Source: BJGN01 sp041159865
GTDB taxonomy: Bacteria; Bacteroidota; Bacteroidia; Chitinophagales; Saprospiraceae
DNA: 40,007 bases
Direction of reading: 5' to 3'
Assembly (NCBI GenBank): GCA_041159865.1
Contig: JBEAXK010000133.1
Location: 1-40,007 of the forward strand
The position numbers and the translations under genes were made by a program. Every line of letters starts with the position of its first letter. Position 1 is the stretch's first letter. A model generated the notes under the pieces. That model worked only from the letters and a program-made list of their open reading frames with translations. It made no database searches and had not been told where the DNA came from. Positions 1 to 8,022 of the stretch are shown here, in pieces.

Positions 1-95
1 CTTCCAATTTTTTCTGCTCTTTTTTAAAAATAAATCAAAGTAGATATAAAATTCATTTTTTGAAAATATGAAAAGAAAAGATATGGGTTTCAAGC

Positions 96-115
96 TTATT
101 TTTCATGAAAAATAA
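96..115. repeat. Perfect AT-rich palindrome upstream of gap
   Basis: Positions 96-105 (TTATTTTTCA) are the exact reverse complement of 106-115 (TGAAAAATAA), so the site is a 20-base dyad with no spacer. It lies about 22 bases upstream of the candidate -7 box of the gap-pgk promoter, overlapping the region where a -33 element would lie. It could be an operator, or the remains of a terminator for a gene left of the window. It is AT-rich, so chance is possible. Nothing else could be recognised in bases 1-224 except the candidate promoter. Confidence 0.4.
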
Positions 116-137
116 TAACCCTTAAGCAGTTTTTGTG

Positions 138-145
138 TATTTTTG
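138..145 (+). promoter_or_regulatory. Candidate Bacteroidota -7 box for gap-pgk
   Basis: TATTTTTG matches the Bacteroidota sigma-A -7 consensus TAnnTTTG. Transcription would begin near 152, giving a leader of roughly 70 bases before the gap start at 225. No convincing TTTG -33 element is visible, so the call rests on the -7 match and its place in front of a strongly expressed housekeeping gene. Confidence 0.4.
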
Positions 146-224
146 CCCTTTATTTAGAAAAATAGTTAATGTCAATTTTACACTAAGTAAATATTTCGTA
201 AACCTTTACAAATAACTAAACATC

Positions 225-1211
225 ATGGCTAAAAGAATAGCTATCAACGGCTTTGGTCGAATTGGACGTCTGACATTTCGCAATCTGATACAGATGGAAG
301 GGATTGAAGTTGTCGCCATCAATGATTTAACAGATAATGCTACCCTGGCGCATTTATTAAAATATGACTCTGTTCATGGAAAGTTTCCAGGGACGGTAAG
401 TGCAGACGAGCATTTTTTGTATGTGAATGATAAAAAAATTCATGCTATTGCAGAAAGAGATCCTAAAGCTCTTCCATGGAAGGATATGAATATTGATATT
501 GTGATTGAAAGTACGGGAAGGTTTACAGATCGTGAATCAGCTGGCTTACATTTAAATGCTGGGGCTAAAAAGGTCATTATTTCTGCTCCTGCAAAAGGTG
601 ATATTCCTACTATCGTATTGGGGGTTAATGACGAAGTTATTCATGCAGACCATCATATTTATTCAAATGCATCGTGTACAACCAATTGTCTCGCTCCAAT
701 GGTTAAAGTTTTAGATGATGCATTTGGTGTTGAGTCTGGTTTTATGACAACTATACATGCTTATACAGCTGATCAAAGAATTCAGGATTCTCCACATGAG
801 GATTTAAGGAGAGCCAGAGCTGCCGCTGTTTCTATCGTACCTACTTCAACGGGTGCTGCTAAAGCTGTAGGATTAGTTTTACCTCATTTAAAGGGTAAAT
901 TGAATGGCAATGCCATGCGTGTTCCAGTCCCTGATGGATCTGTAACAGATTTTACCGCAACTTTGAAAAAAGCTGCTACTGTTGCTGAAATCAATGCTGC
1001 TTTCAAAGCAGCCTCAGAAACCTACCTAAAAGGGATACTTGAATATTGCGAGGAACCAATCGTTTCCTCTGATATTCTTGGTAATCCTCATTCATGTATT
1101 TTCGATGTCGATTTGACAATGGTGCAAGGAAATACAGCTAAAATAGTTGGTTGGTATGATAATGAAGCAGGTTATTCTGCGAGATTGGCCCAATTAACGG
1201 ATCGAATTTAA
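225..1211 (+). CDS. gap: Type I glyceraldehyde-3-phosphate dehydrogenase
   Basis: This cytoplasmic glycolytic enzyme converts glyceraldehyde 3-phosphate, NAD+ and phosphate to 1,3-bisphosphoglycerate. The N-terminal Rossmann motif INGFGRIGR (residues 7-15) binds the dinucleotide. The active-site signature SNASCTTNC puts the catalytic cysteine at residue 151, with the partner histidine at about 178 (TTIHAYT). Asp34 after the second beta strand (AINDLTD) suits NAD+ preference. The 328-residue length is normal for the family. The ATG at 225 gives the expected N terminus directly before the Rossmann strand. pgk follows 17 bases downstream, so the two consecutive glycolytic steps are probably co-transcribed. 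Confidence 0.97.
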   Translation: MAKRIAINGFGRIGRLTFRNLIQMEGIEVVAINDLTDNATLAHLLKYDSVHGKFPGTVSADEHFLYVNDKKIHAIAERDPKALPWKDMNIDIVIESTGRFTDRESAGLHLNAGAKKVIISAPAKGDIPTIVLGVNDEVIHADHHIYSNASCTTNCLAPMVKVLDDAFGVESGFMTTIHAYTADQRIQDSPHEDLRRARAAAVSIVPTSTGAAKAVGLVLPHLKGKLNGNAMRVPVPDGSVTDFTATLKKAATVAEINAAFKAASETYLKGILEYCEEPIVSSDILGNPHSCIFDVDLTMVQGNTAKIVGWYDNEAGYSARLAQLTDRI

Positions 1212-1228
1212 TTTTTCGAAAAGTTATT

Positions 1229-2434
1229 ATGGAAAATATTGATTTTAAAGGAAAAAAAGTTTTGGTTAGAGTGGATTTTAATGTCCCTCTTTCCAGTACT
1301 TTTGAAATTACAGATGATAATAGAATTAAGGCTTCTTTACCTACTCTAAATTATATTTTAGAGAAAGGTGGTTCTTTGATTTTATGCTCTCATTTGGGAC
1401 GTCCTCAACAAAAAAAACTCGATAACGGGGATATTAATGTAAATAAATTTACCTTAAAGCACTTAATTCCTTATTTATCAGAAGCATTGAAAAGAACTGT
1501 TCTTTTTGTCGATAATTGTATTGGACCCGATGCTATTAAAACTTGTAAGGCTCTTAATGCTGGAGAAGTTGTTCTTTTAGAGAATACTCGCTTTCATAAA
1601 GGGGAAGAAAAAGGTGACGATGAAATGGCTAAAACATTAGCCTCCTTAGCCGATGTTTATATCAATGATGCTTTTGGCACTGCACACAGAGCTCATGCTT
1701 CTACTACATTGGTTGCCCATCATTTCAGCCAGGATGCAAAAGGTTTTGGCTTTCTTATGAAAGCAGAAATTGAAAATGCAAAACATATCCTGGAGTCACC
1801 GGAAAGACCTTTTACTGCCATTATTGGTGGAGCAAAGGTTTCTGATAAAATGCTTTTATTGGACAAAATGCTGGATCAGGTGGATCATCTGATTATTGGA
1901 GGTGGTATGGCTTTCACCTTTATTAAAGCTAAAGGTGGAAATATTGGGAATTCTTTGGTTGAATTGGATAGATTAGATCTTGCTCTTCAATTGATAGAAA
2001 AAGCCAATGCAAAGGGTGTGAATTTACTTCTTCCAGTTGATGTTTTAGCAGCGAATAGGTTTGATAACGAGGCAGATACAATGGAGGTTTCATCTGATCA
2101 AATTCCAGAAGGCTGGTCAGGATTAGATATAGGACCCAAAGCAGTTCTAACTTTTGTTTCCACTATTAAATCGGCTAAAACAATTCTTTGGAACGGCCCA
2201 ATGGGTGTCTTTGAAATGCCTTCTTTCGCAAAAGGTACTTTGTCTATCGCTCAGGCAGTAGCTGAAGCAACTCAAAATGGTGCTTATTCTTTAGTAGGTG
2301 GAGGTGATTCCGTTGCTGCTGTGACTCAGGTAGGCCTATCTGATGCAGTCAGCTACGTTTCTACTGGTGGTGGTGCATTACTTGAAATGCTGGAAGGGAA
2401 AATTCTTCCAGGAGTAAAAGCAATAAGTGAATAA
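1229..2434 (+). CDS. pgk: Phosphoglycerate kinase
   Basis: It transfers phosphate from 1,3-bisphosphoglycerate to ADP, the step that directly follows GAPDH. The N-terminal substrate domain shows VLVRVDFNVP and SHLGRP, which carry conserved substrate-binding residues. The C-terminal nucleotide domain has NGPMGVFE and the glycine-rich loop VGGGDSVAA. Its 401 residues are typical for bacteria. The start at 1229 places FKGKKVLVRVDFNVP at the N terminus as expected. It lies 17 bases behind gap and is probably its operon partner. Its stop is separated by only 4 bases from the stop of the convergent ppc gene, and no hairpin is visible at that junction. Confidence 0.97.
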   Translation: MENIDFKGKKVLVRVDFNVPLSSTFEITDDNRIKASLPTLNYILEKGGSLILCSHLGRPQQKKLDNGDINVNKFTLKHLIPYLSEALKRTVLFVDNCIGPDAIKTCKALNAGEVVLLENTRFHKGEEKGDDEMAKTLASLADVYINDAFGTAHRAHASTTLVAHHFSQDAKGFGFLMKAEIENAKHILESPERPFTAIIGGAKVSDKMLLLDKMLDQVDHLIIGGGMAFTFIKAKGGNIGNSLVELDRLDLALQLIEKANAKGVNLLLPVDVLAANRFDNEADTMEVSSDQIPEGWSGLDIGPKAVLTFVSTIKSAKTILWNGPMGVFEMPSFAKGTLSIAQAVAEATQNGAYSLVGGGDSVAAVTQVGLSDAVSYVSTGGGALLEMLEGKILPGVKAISE

Positions 2435-2438
2435 TTAA

Positions 2439-5219
2439 TTATCCAGTCTGACCAGTTGCACTAGCAATAGCATTGACAGTCAACAATAGAGAAACAAGTG
2501 TTTTTTCTGATTGTTGACTGTCTTCATTTTTCACCTGCCTTCTCCATGTTTTTAATAAGGAAATCTGACTCTGATGCAAATCTTCTATCAGCGAATTTCT
2601 AAGTAAATTAGAGTAGTAATGCCTTGGTCTTCTTTCTTCTAAAGAATTTATAAGAAGTGCTGACAAATGCATTTCAGTCAACGCAAGTTCCTTTTTAAAC
2701 AGTTGTAAAAATTTATTCCTAATTCCCACATTATCAACTAGTTCAGCGTAATCTTCCATGATGTTCATTGAAGATCTGGCCAGACTTGTGTCAACGTTTG
2801 TTACAAAATAACGTATAAAGGAGTCATCTTTCAATGCTGTTTTGAACCGTTCATAATCCTTGGGTTTCTCTTCTTTCAATTTTTCCAGGGTAGAACCGAT
2901 TCCATACCATGAGGTCATATTATATCGGGCTTGTGACCAGGCGAAAACCCAGGGTATTGCTCTTAAATCTGATAAAGAATATGCACCTGTTCGACGTGAG
3001 GGTCTTGAACCAATTCTGCTTTGTTCCAAAGCGTCAATAGGCGTTGCTTGCCTGAAAAATTCCATAAATCCTGATTCATTCAAAAGTCGGGTGTAAACAA
3101 GTTGACTTTCCTGGGCCATCCATTCTAAAATATCGGAAAAGGGATGTCCGTTAGGTTCTTTCAAAGATCCCAGGAGACTATGTGAAAGAGCACTTGCTGT
3201 TAATACTTCAAGATTATAAACGGCATTAACTCTGTTAGCATATTTTTGTTCTATGGTTTCTCCTTGTTCGGTTAGCCTAATATCACCATTAAAAGCAGAT
3301 CCAGGTAAAGCTTGAATAAAATAATGGGTGGGTCCTGCACCGCGACTAATGGTTCCACCTTTCCCATGAAAAAATTGAATTTGAATGCCATATTTTTTTC
3401 CAGTCTGACTTAAGTTCATTTGTGCCTTATGAAGGTTCCATTGGCTGCATAACAATCCACCGTCCTTATTACTGTCACTATATCCAATCATCACTTGCTG
3501 GGACATTTCAGAACGATGGACCTCTTGTTGTGCTTGATATTTTAAGCTTCTTAGTGTGAATGGATGCGATAAAAAAGCATCCAGAATGGCTGGTCCATTA
3601 GCTAAATCATCTATGGTTTCAAGAAGAGGAACAACAGGTAACATACAAACAAGTCCTTCTGGAGTATATTTTGTAAGCCCTGCTTCTCGAGCTAAAATAT
3701 AAACAACGAGTAAATCAGAAACATTTCTGGTCATACTTACAATCAATGAGCCGATACCATTTGTTCCATATTGTTTAATATGATTCAAAATAACGGTATA
3801 AACCTCCATGACATTGCGGGCTTCATCAGGTAAATCATTGATATTTCTAATAAAAGGCCTTCCTGAAATAAGTTCTTTTTCTATAAATGCAATTCTATCT
3901 TGTTCGGATGCATCTGGAAACCAACTACCTGAAGCCCCTGTTGCTTCAATTAATTGAGCAATGGCTTTGTCATGAAAGGCACTATTTTGCCTAATATCTA
4001 GTTTTGCCAAATGAAATCCAAATGTTTCAACTAATCGTATACTTTCATGAATTTCAGTTTCAGATATTGAAATGGCTCCGTATGAAATAAGTGCTGATTT
4101 CAATAATTCTAAGTCTTTTTTTAATTCGTAGGAATATCTATAGCTAATGCTTCGCTCCTGTATGGCAGTTGCGTGTCCTCTGGCAGTGGCCAAAGGTAAT
4201 TTTTCAATCATTAGGCTAATAAATTGCCTGAAGGCTTCACCTTTATTTCTGTTATACACTTCGTAAGCATTTTCTCCTAGTTCCAATAATAGTTCACTTA
4301 CTCTAAGTTGCAAATTATCAGGAGCTTCATCTATATTTAGTGCAAAACTTAATTGCTTAACTAGTTGTGTTAGTTTTCTTCTTAACACAACAAAAGCATT
4401 TAAACGCAATTGTTTTAGGGTCTCTTGTGTGACTTTTGGTGTCACCAAAGGGTGACCATCCCGGTCTCCACCTACCCAATTACCAAATTGAACCTTTGGA
4501 AATGAATTATGATGGAATAAATCTTTTTTTTGATACCCAAGGAATTCCCAGGCCTGAATTAATCGCCTATCTAAAATGGGTATAACTTCAGGAAATACAT
4601 TTGTAAAATAATGCAATACATTTCTGATTTCCGAGGGTACGTCGGGCTTTTCTAAATATATTTCTCCCGTTTTCCAAAGTCGATACAAAGAGGACTTTAT
4701 TTTATCCTTATTTGTATTTAACTCTTGTATGGAAAACATAGTATTCTCTCTTTCAACAAGTAAAAGATATAATTCCCTGTGATGTTCCAATACCGTGGCT
4801 CTTTTGGCCTCAGTAGGATGTGCAGTTAAAACAGGTTCAATCCTAATATTTTTAAGCTTATAAGCCATTTCGATTGGTTCGATTCCAGCTTGCTTCATTT
4901 TGTTAATCTGGTAAGCCCATAATCCACGTACCTGGCTAAGGTTGATATCTTCTTCTTTTCTTCTTTGTTGGACAGCTCCATTAACCTCAACAATATGAAC
5001 TAATTGAAACAAAATAGAATATAATTGAACCCCCTTGTCAGTAAGAAGTGTTTCTTTATTCAGGTTCTTTTGTATGAGAGGTATACTTCCAGCAATTTCA
5101 ATTTCTCCGTTTTCAATTAAGACATTCTTAAATGAATGTAAAAGAAAGGCTAAATCTTTGTAAGGTTTACCTAATTTTTCAATAACAATATCAAGAATAT
5201 TTTCTGGTTGATTCCGCAT
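2439..5219 (-). CDS. ppc: Phosphoenolpyruvate carboxylase
   Basis: This anaplerotic enzyme makes oxaloacetate from phosphoenolpyruvate and bicarbonate. The first catalytic signature is VLTAHPTEAKRATVLEHH, with the essential histidine at residue 134. The second, FHGKGGTISRGAGPTH, is in the C-terminal half and carries the catalytic lysine-glycine loop. GYSDSNKDGG between them is also characteristic. The protein ends in ATGQTG, and the C-terminal glycine is a feature of the family. At 926 residues it is slightly longer than the E. coli enzyme. The gene is divergent from the pullulanase gene across about 150 bases and converges with gap-pgk, so it has its own promoter. Confidence 0.96.
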   Translation of the reverse strand: MRNQPENILDIVIEKLGKPYKDLAFLLHSFKNVLIENGEIEIAGSIPLIQKNLNKETLLTDKGVQLYSILFQLVHIVEVNGAVQQRRKEEDINLSQVRGLWAYQINKMKQAGIEPIEMAYKLKNIRIEPVLTAHPTEAKRATVLEHHRELYLLLVERENTMFSIQELNTNKDKIKSSLYRLWKTGEIYLEKPDVPSEIRNVLHYFTNVFPEVIPILDRRLIQAWEFLGYQKKDLFHHNSFPKVQFGNWVGGDRDGHPLVTPKVTQETLKQLRLNAFVVLRRKLTQLVKQLSFALNIDEAPDNLQLRVSELLLELGENAYEVYNRNKGEAFRQFISLMIEKLPLATARGHATAIQERSISYRYSYELKKDLELLKSALISYGAISISETEIHESIRLVETFGFHLAKLDIRQNSAFHDKAIAQLIEATGASGSWFPDASEQDRIAFIEKELISGRPFIRNINDLPDEARNVMEVYTVILNHIKQYGTNGIGSLIVSMTRNVSDLLVVYILAREAGLTKYTPEGLVCMLPVVPLLETIDDLANGPAILDAFLSHPFTLRSLKYQAQQEVHRSEMSQQVMIGYSDSNKDGGLLCSQWNLHKAQMNLSQTGKKYGIQIQFFHGKGGTISRGAGPTHYFIQALPGSAFNGDIRLTEQGETIEQKYANRVNAVYNLEVLTASALSHSLLGSLKEPNGHPFSDILEWMAQESQLVYTRLLNESGFMEFFRQATPIDALEQSRIGSRPSRRTGAYSLSDLRAIPWVFAWSQARYNMTSWYGIGSTLEKLKEEKPKDYERFKTALKDDSFIRYFVTNVDTSLARSSMNIMEDYAELVDNVGIRNKFLQLFKKELALTEMHLSALLINSLEERRPRHYYSNLLRNSLIEDLHQSQISLLKTWRRQVKNEDSQQSEKTLVSLLLTVNAIASATGQTG

Positions 5220-5318
5220 AAATTAATAATTTGCGGTTAAGGCACCAACAAATGTATATCTTTTAACTTTCTTTTCTTTTATTATTGAGAAATTACATTT
5301 TTTTCAAACTGTTAATTT

Positions 5319-5346
5319 TTTGTTAAAATAATAAAGTTTATCTTTG
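5319..5346 (+). promoter_or_regulatory. Candidate promoter of the pullulanase gene
   Basis: A TTTG at 5319-5322 is followed after 16 bases by TATCTTTG at 5339-5346, a full match to the Bacteroidota -7 consensus TAnnTTTG. The predicted transcript start near 5353 would leave a leader of about 15 bases before the ATG at 5369. It lies in the 149-base divergent region shared with ppc. Confidence 0.5.
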
Positions 5347-5368
5347 TTCGAATTTTAAGAAGCAGTTC

Positions 5369-7381
5369 ATGAAAGGAATATATCTGTTCATTTTTTTAAT
5401 CTCGTCATTTACCTTGAACAGTCAGGCTATTTATGAAAATTCTGCCAATTATCCTGTCTATGACGGTCATGATTTGGGTGTTAATTGGAATATTACAGGA
5501 ACGCAAATCAATATTTGGGCTCCAACTGCTTCGGCTGTTACTTTCCAGTTATATAAAGAAGGAGAAGGGGGAATTCCATTTAAGATTCTTTCGCTGAAAA
5601 AACAAAAAAAAGGAAATTGGATTTATACCTTAAAAGGTAATTGGGAAGGATATTTTTATACCTTCAAGGTTAAAGTTGAAAATGAATGGTTAAGTGAGGT
5701 TCCTGATCCTCACGCTAAGGCTGTTGGTGTAAATGGGTTGCGTGGTATGATTGTGAACATGACTTCAACTAATCCTGCCAATTGGGAATTTGATAAATCT
5801 CCAGTACTGAAAAATCCGACAGATGCTGTTATATATGAACTGCATGTCAGAGATGCTTCCATACAGCCTACCAGTGGTATTTTAAATAAAGGTAAATTTT
5901 TGGGATTAACGGAAACAGGTACTAAAAGTCCTGCGGGTTTATCGACTGGATTGGATTATTTAAAAGAATTAGGAATTACTCATGTTCATTTATTACCTTC
6001 TTTTGATTTTAAATCATTAGATGAATCCAATGTAAAACCTCAATATAACTGGGGATATGATCCTAAAAATTACAATGTCCCTGAAGGTTCTTATGCTACG
6101 AATCCATATGATGGAAAGGTAAGGATTAATGAGTTCAAAAAATTGGTTCAATCTTTTCATACAAATCATATTGGGGTAATATTAGATGTTGTCTATAATC
6201 ATACGGGAGATACTGAATTTTCCATTTTTAATCAAATTGTCCCAAACTATTATTATAGAAAAAACGCGGATGGAAGTTTTTCAAACGCTTCAGGATGTGG
6301 AAACGAAATGGCTTCTGAAAGGCCCATGCTGCGTAAATTTATGATAGAATCCTTACTACATTGGGTCAAGGAATATCATATAGACGGTTTTCGTTTTGAT
6401 TTAATGGGCATTCATGATTTAAAAACAATGGAAAGTATCAGAGATACTTTATTAAAAGTAAAACCTGATCTTATTTTATATGGCGAAGGCTGGACGGCAG
6501 GAGGTAGTCCACTTCCTGAAAGCGAAAGAGCGATAAAGGCTAATATCCTAAAATTACCAGGCATAGCAGCTTTTTCTGATGAAGTCAGAGATGGTCTTAA
6601 AGGGCATGTTTTTACACCAACCGAAAAAGGTTTTGTGAGTGGAAAATATGATCTTGCCGAATCAGTTCGTTTTGGAATTGTAGGTGGAGTATTTCATCCG
6701 CAATTAAATTTTGAAAAGGTTAATTATACAAAAAGTTCCTGGGCTTTAGAACCTAATCAAACGATTGTTTACGCCTCCTGTCATGACAATCATACGCTGT
6801 GGGACAGATTGCAGATTGCTAACCCAACCAGATCTGTACAGGAGAGAATATCCATGCAAAAACTTGCTTTAGGTATCGTTTTAACTTCACAAGGTATTTC
6901 TTTTTTGCATGCAGGTTGTGAATTTCTTAGGACAAAAAATGGCGTTGAAAACTCTTTTGAATCTCCAGATGCGATTAATCAATTAGATTGGGTAAGAAGG
7001 GATGAAAATGTTGCTGTAACTCATTATATCCAGCAGCTAATAAAGCTTAGAAAAACACATCCAGCATTTCGTCTTGGAAACGCATCAGACATCAGACAAC
7101 ATTTAACCTTTAGTAAGGAACAGCCTGATGGAATGATAGTTTACCGAATTGAAAATGTACTAAATGAACCTTGGAAATATATTCTGGCCATTTTTAATGG
7201 AACAGAATACGACCAGAATATTAATTTTCCATTCGCTGAATGGAAAATCGTAGCAGATGATAATCATGTGTTTTTAAATCCAAAAAATGGATTTAAGGCA
7301 GGAAATGCTAAAGTTAAACCCTTCAGCATGCTCATCCTAACATGTGATGAATATTTAATTGAACCAAATTTAAAAGAATAG
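5369..7381 (+). CDS. pulA: Secreted type I pullulanase (GH13)
   Basis: It is predicted to hydrolyse alpha-1,6 branch bonds of pullulan, glycogen or amylopectin-derived dextrins. Residues 1-20 form a Sec signal peptide ending in NSQA, so the enzyme acts in the periplasm or outside the cell. Residues of about 30-125 resemble a CBM48 module (INIWAPTASAVTFQLY). The pullulanase motif YNWGYDP is at 226-232. GH13 catalytic residues are visible: nucleophile Asp344 (DGFRFDLMG), acid/base Glu373 (YGEGWTAGG) and Asp473 (CHDNHTLWDR). The 670-residue length fits small type I pullulanases. There is no T9SS C-terminal domain. The gene stands upstream of a lipoprotein gene 42 bases away. No SusCD pair is in the window, so it is not a classical polysaccharide utilisation locus here. 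Confidence 0.92.
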   Translation: MKGIYLFIFLISSFTLNSQAIYENSANYPVYDGHDLGVNWNITGTQINIWAPTASAVTFQLYKEGEGGIPFKILSLKKQKKGNWIYTLKGNWEGYFYTFKVKVENEWLSEVPDPHAKAVGVNGLRGMIVNMTSTNPANWEFDKSPVLKNPTDAVIYELHVRDASIQPTSGILNKGKFLGLTETGTKSPAGLSTGLDYLKELGITHVHLLPSFDFKSLDESNVKPQYNWGYDPKNYNVPEGSYATNPYDGKVRINEFKKLVQSFHTNHIGVILDVVYNHTGDTEFSIFNQIVPNYYYRKNADGSFSNASGCGNEMASERPMLRKFMIESLLHWVKEYHIDGFRFDLMGIHDLKTMESIRDTLLKVKPDLILYGEGWTAGGSPLPESERAIKANILKLPGIAAFSDEVRDGLKGHVFTPTEKGFVSGKYDLAESVRFGIVGGVFHPQLNFEKVNYTKSSWALEPNQTIVYASCHDNHTLWDRLQIANPTRSVQERISMQKLALGIVLTSQGISFLHAGCEFLRTKNGVENSFESPDAINQLDWVRRDENVAVTHYIQQLIKLRKTHPAFRLGNASDIRQHLTFSKEQPDGMIVYRIENVLNEPWKYILAIFNGTEYDQNINFPFAEWKIVADDNHVFLNPKNGFKAGNAKVKPFSMLILTCDEYLIEPNLKE

Positions 7382-7423
7382 AGGGTTCAGATAACATGTT
7401 TTTAATGCTAATTTTTATATCCC

Positions 7424-7987
7424 ATGAAATTTTATACACAATTAAACTATTTACTTTTATTCTTAATAGGCAGCTCTTTATACAGTTGTAAGTCAGATAA
7501 AAGTATTGAAAAGGAAACTGAAAAAGGTCCTCCTGTTTTTCAAATGACAGATGTTGGACCAGAAACAGTACCTTTGATAAATAAAGAGGTAGAAAGAATT
7601 GTAAAAGAAATGAATACTTATGAAGTAAAAGGTCCAATTACAGTTAAACATCTTGATGGATTAGCTGAAATGACCTTGTATAATTTATCAGGTATTCCAG
7701 TCGTTATTAAAACACAGAAGGCCCAGACAGAACAGTGGTTTTTTCTATATAACAGAAGGGTTATTTACCTTAGGGAATTAATTTATGAGGAGAGTTCTTT
7801 AACTGAAAATAAATTTTATTATTCCAATACAGGAATGATAAATGCGGTTCAAAAGGAAGCTAAAGATCAGTCAGAATTGCCTAAAGTTGAACCATCTAAA
7901 TTTAGAAAGGGTTTCAAAAAGGACTATCGTTTAGATGTGCAAGAAGTAAATTTTTTAGTGATTAGTTTTCTCTACGGAGATTTGTAA
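7424..7987 (+). CDS. Hypothetical lipoprotein
   Basis: I do not recognise the family. A hydrophobic N terminus ends in the lipobox LYSC with Cys22 as the lipidation site, so the 187-residue protein should be anchored to the inner or outer membrane facing the periplasm. The mature part begins with a charged Lys/Glu-rich linker and then a mixed alpha/beta sequence with no catalytic motif that I can see. It lies 42 bases after the pullulanase gene and 35 bases before the protease gene on the same strand, so all three may share a transcript. Confidence 0.8.
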   Translation: MKFYTQLNYLLLFLIGSSLYSCKSDKSIEKETEKGPPVFQMTDVGPETVPLINKEVERIVKEMNTYEVKGPITVKHLDGLAEMTLYNLSGIPVVIKTQKAQTEQWFFLYNRRVIYLRELIYEESSLTENKFYYSNTGMINAVQKEAKDQSELPKVEPSKFRKGFKKDYRLDVQEVNFLVISFLYGDL

Positions 7988-8022
7988 TCAAAACAATTTT
8001 TGCTTATTTTTTATCAGCTTAA

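Noticed and set aside
2860..3096. Plus-strand ORF inside ppc
   Set aside because: It is an antisense shadow of a strongly conserved gene, with no domain or ribosome binding site.
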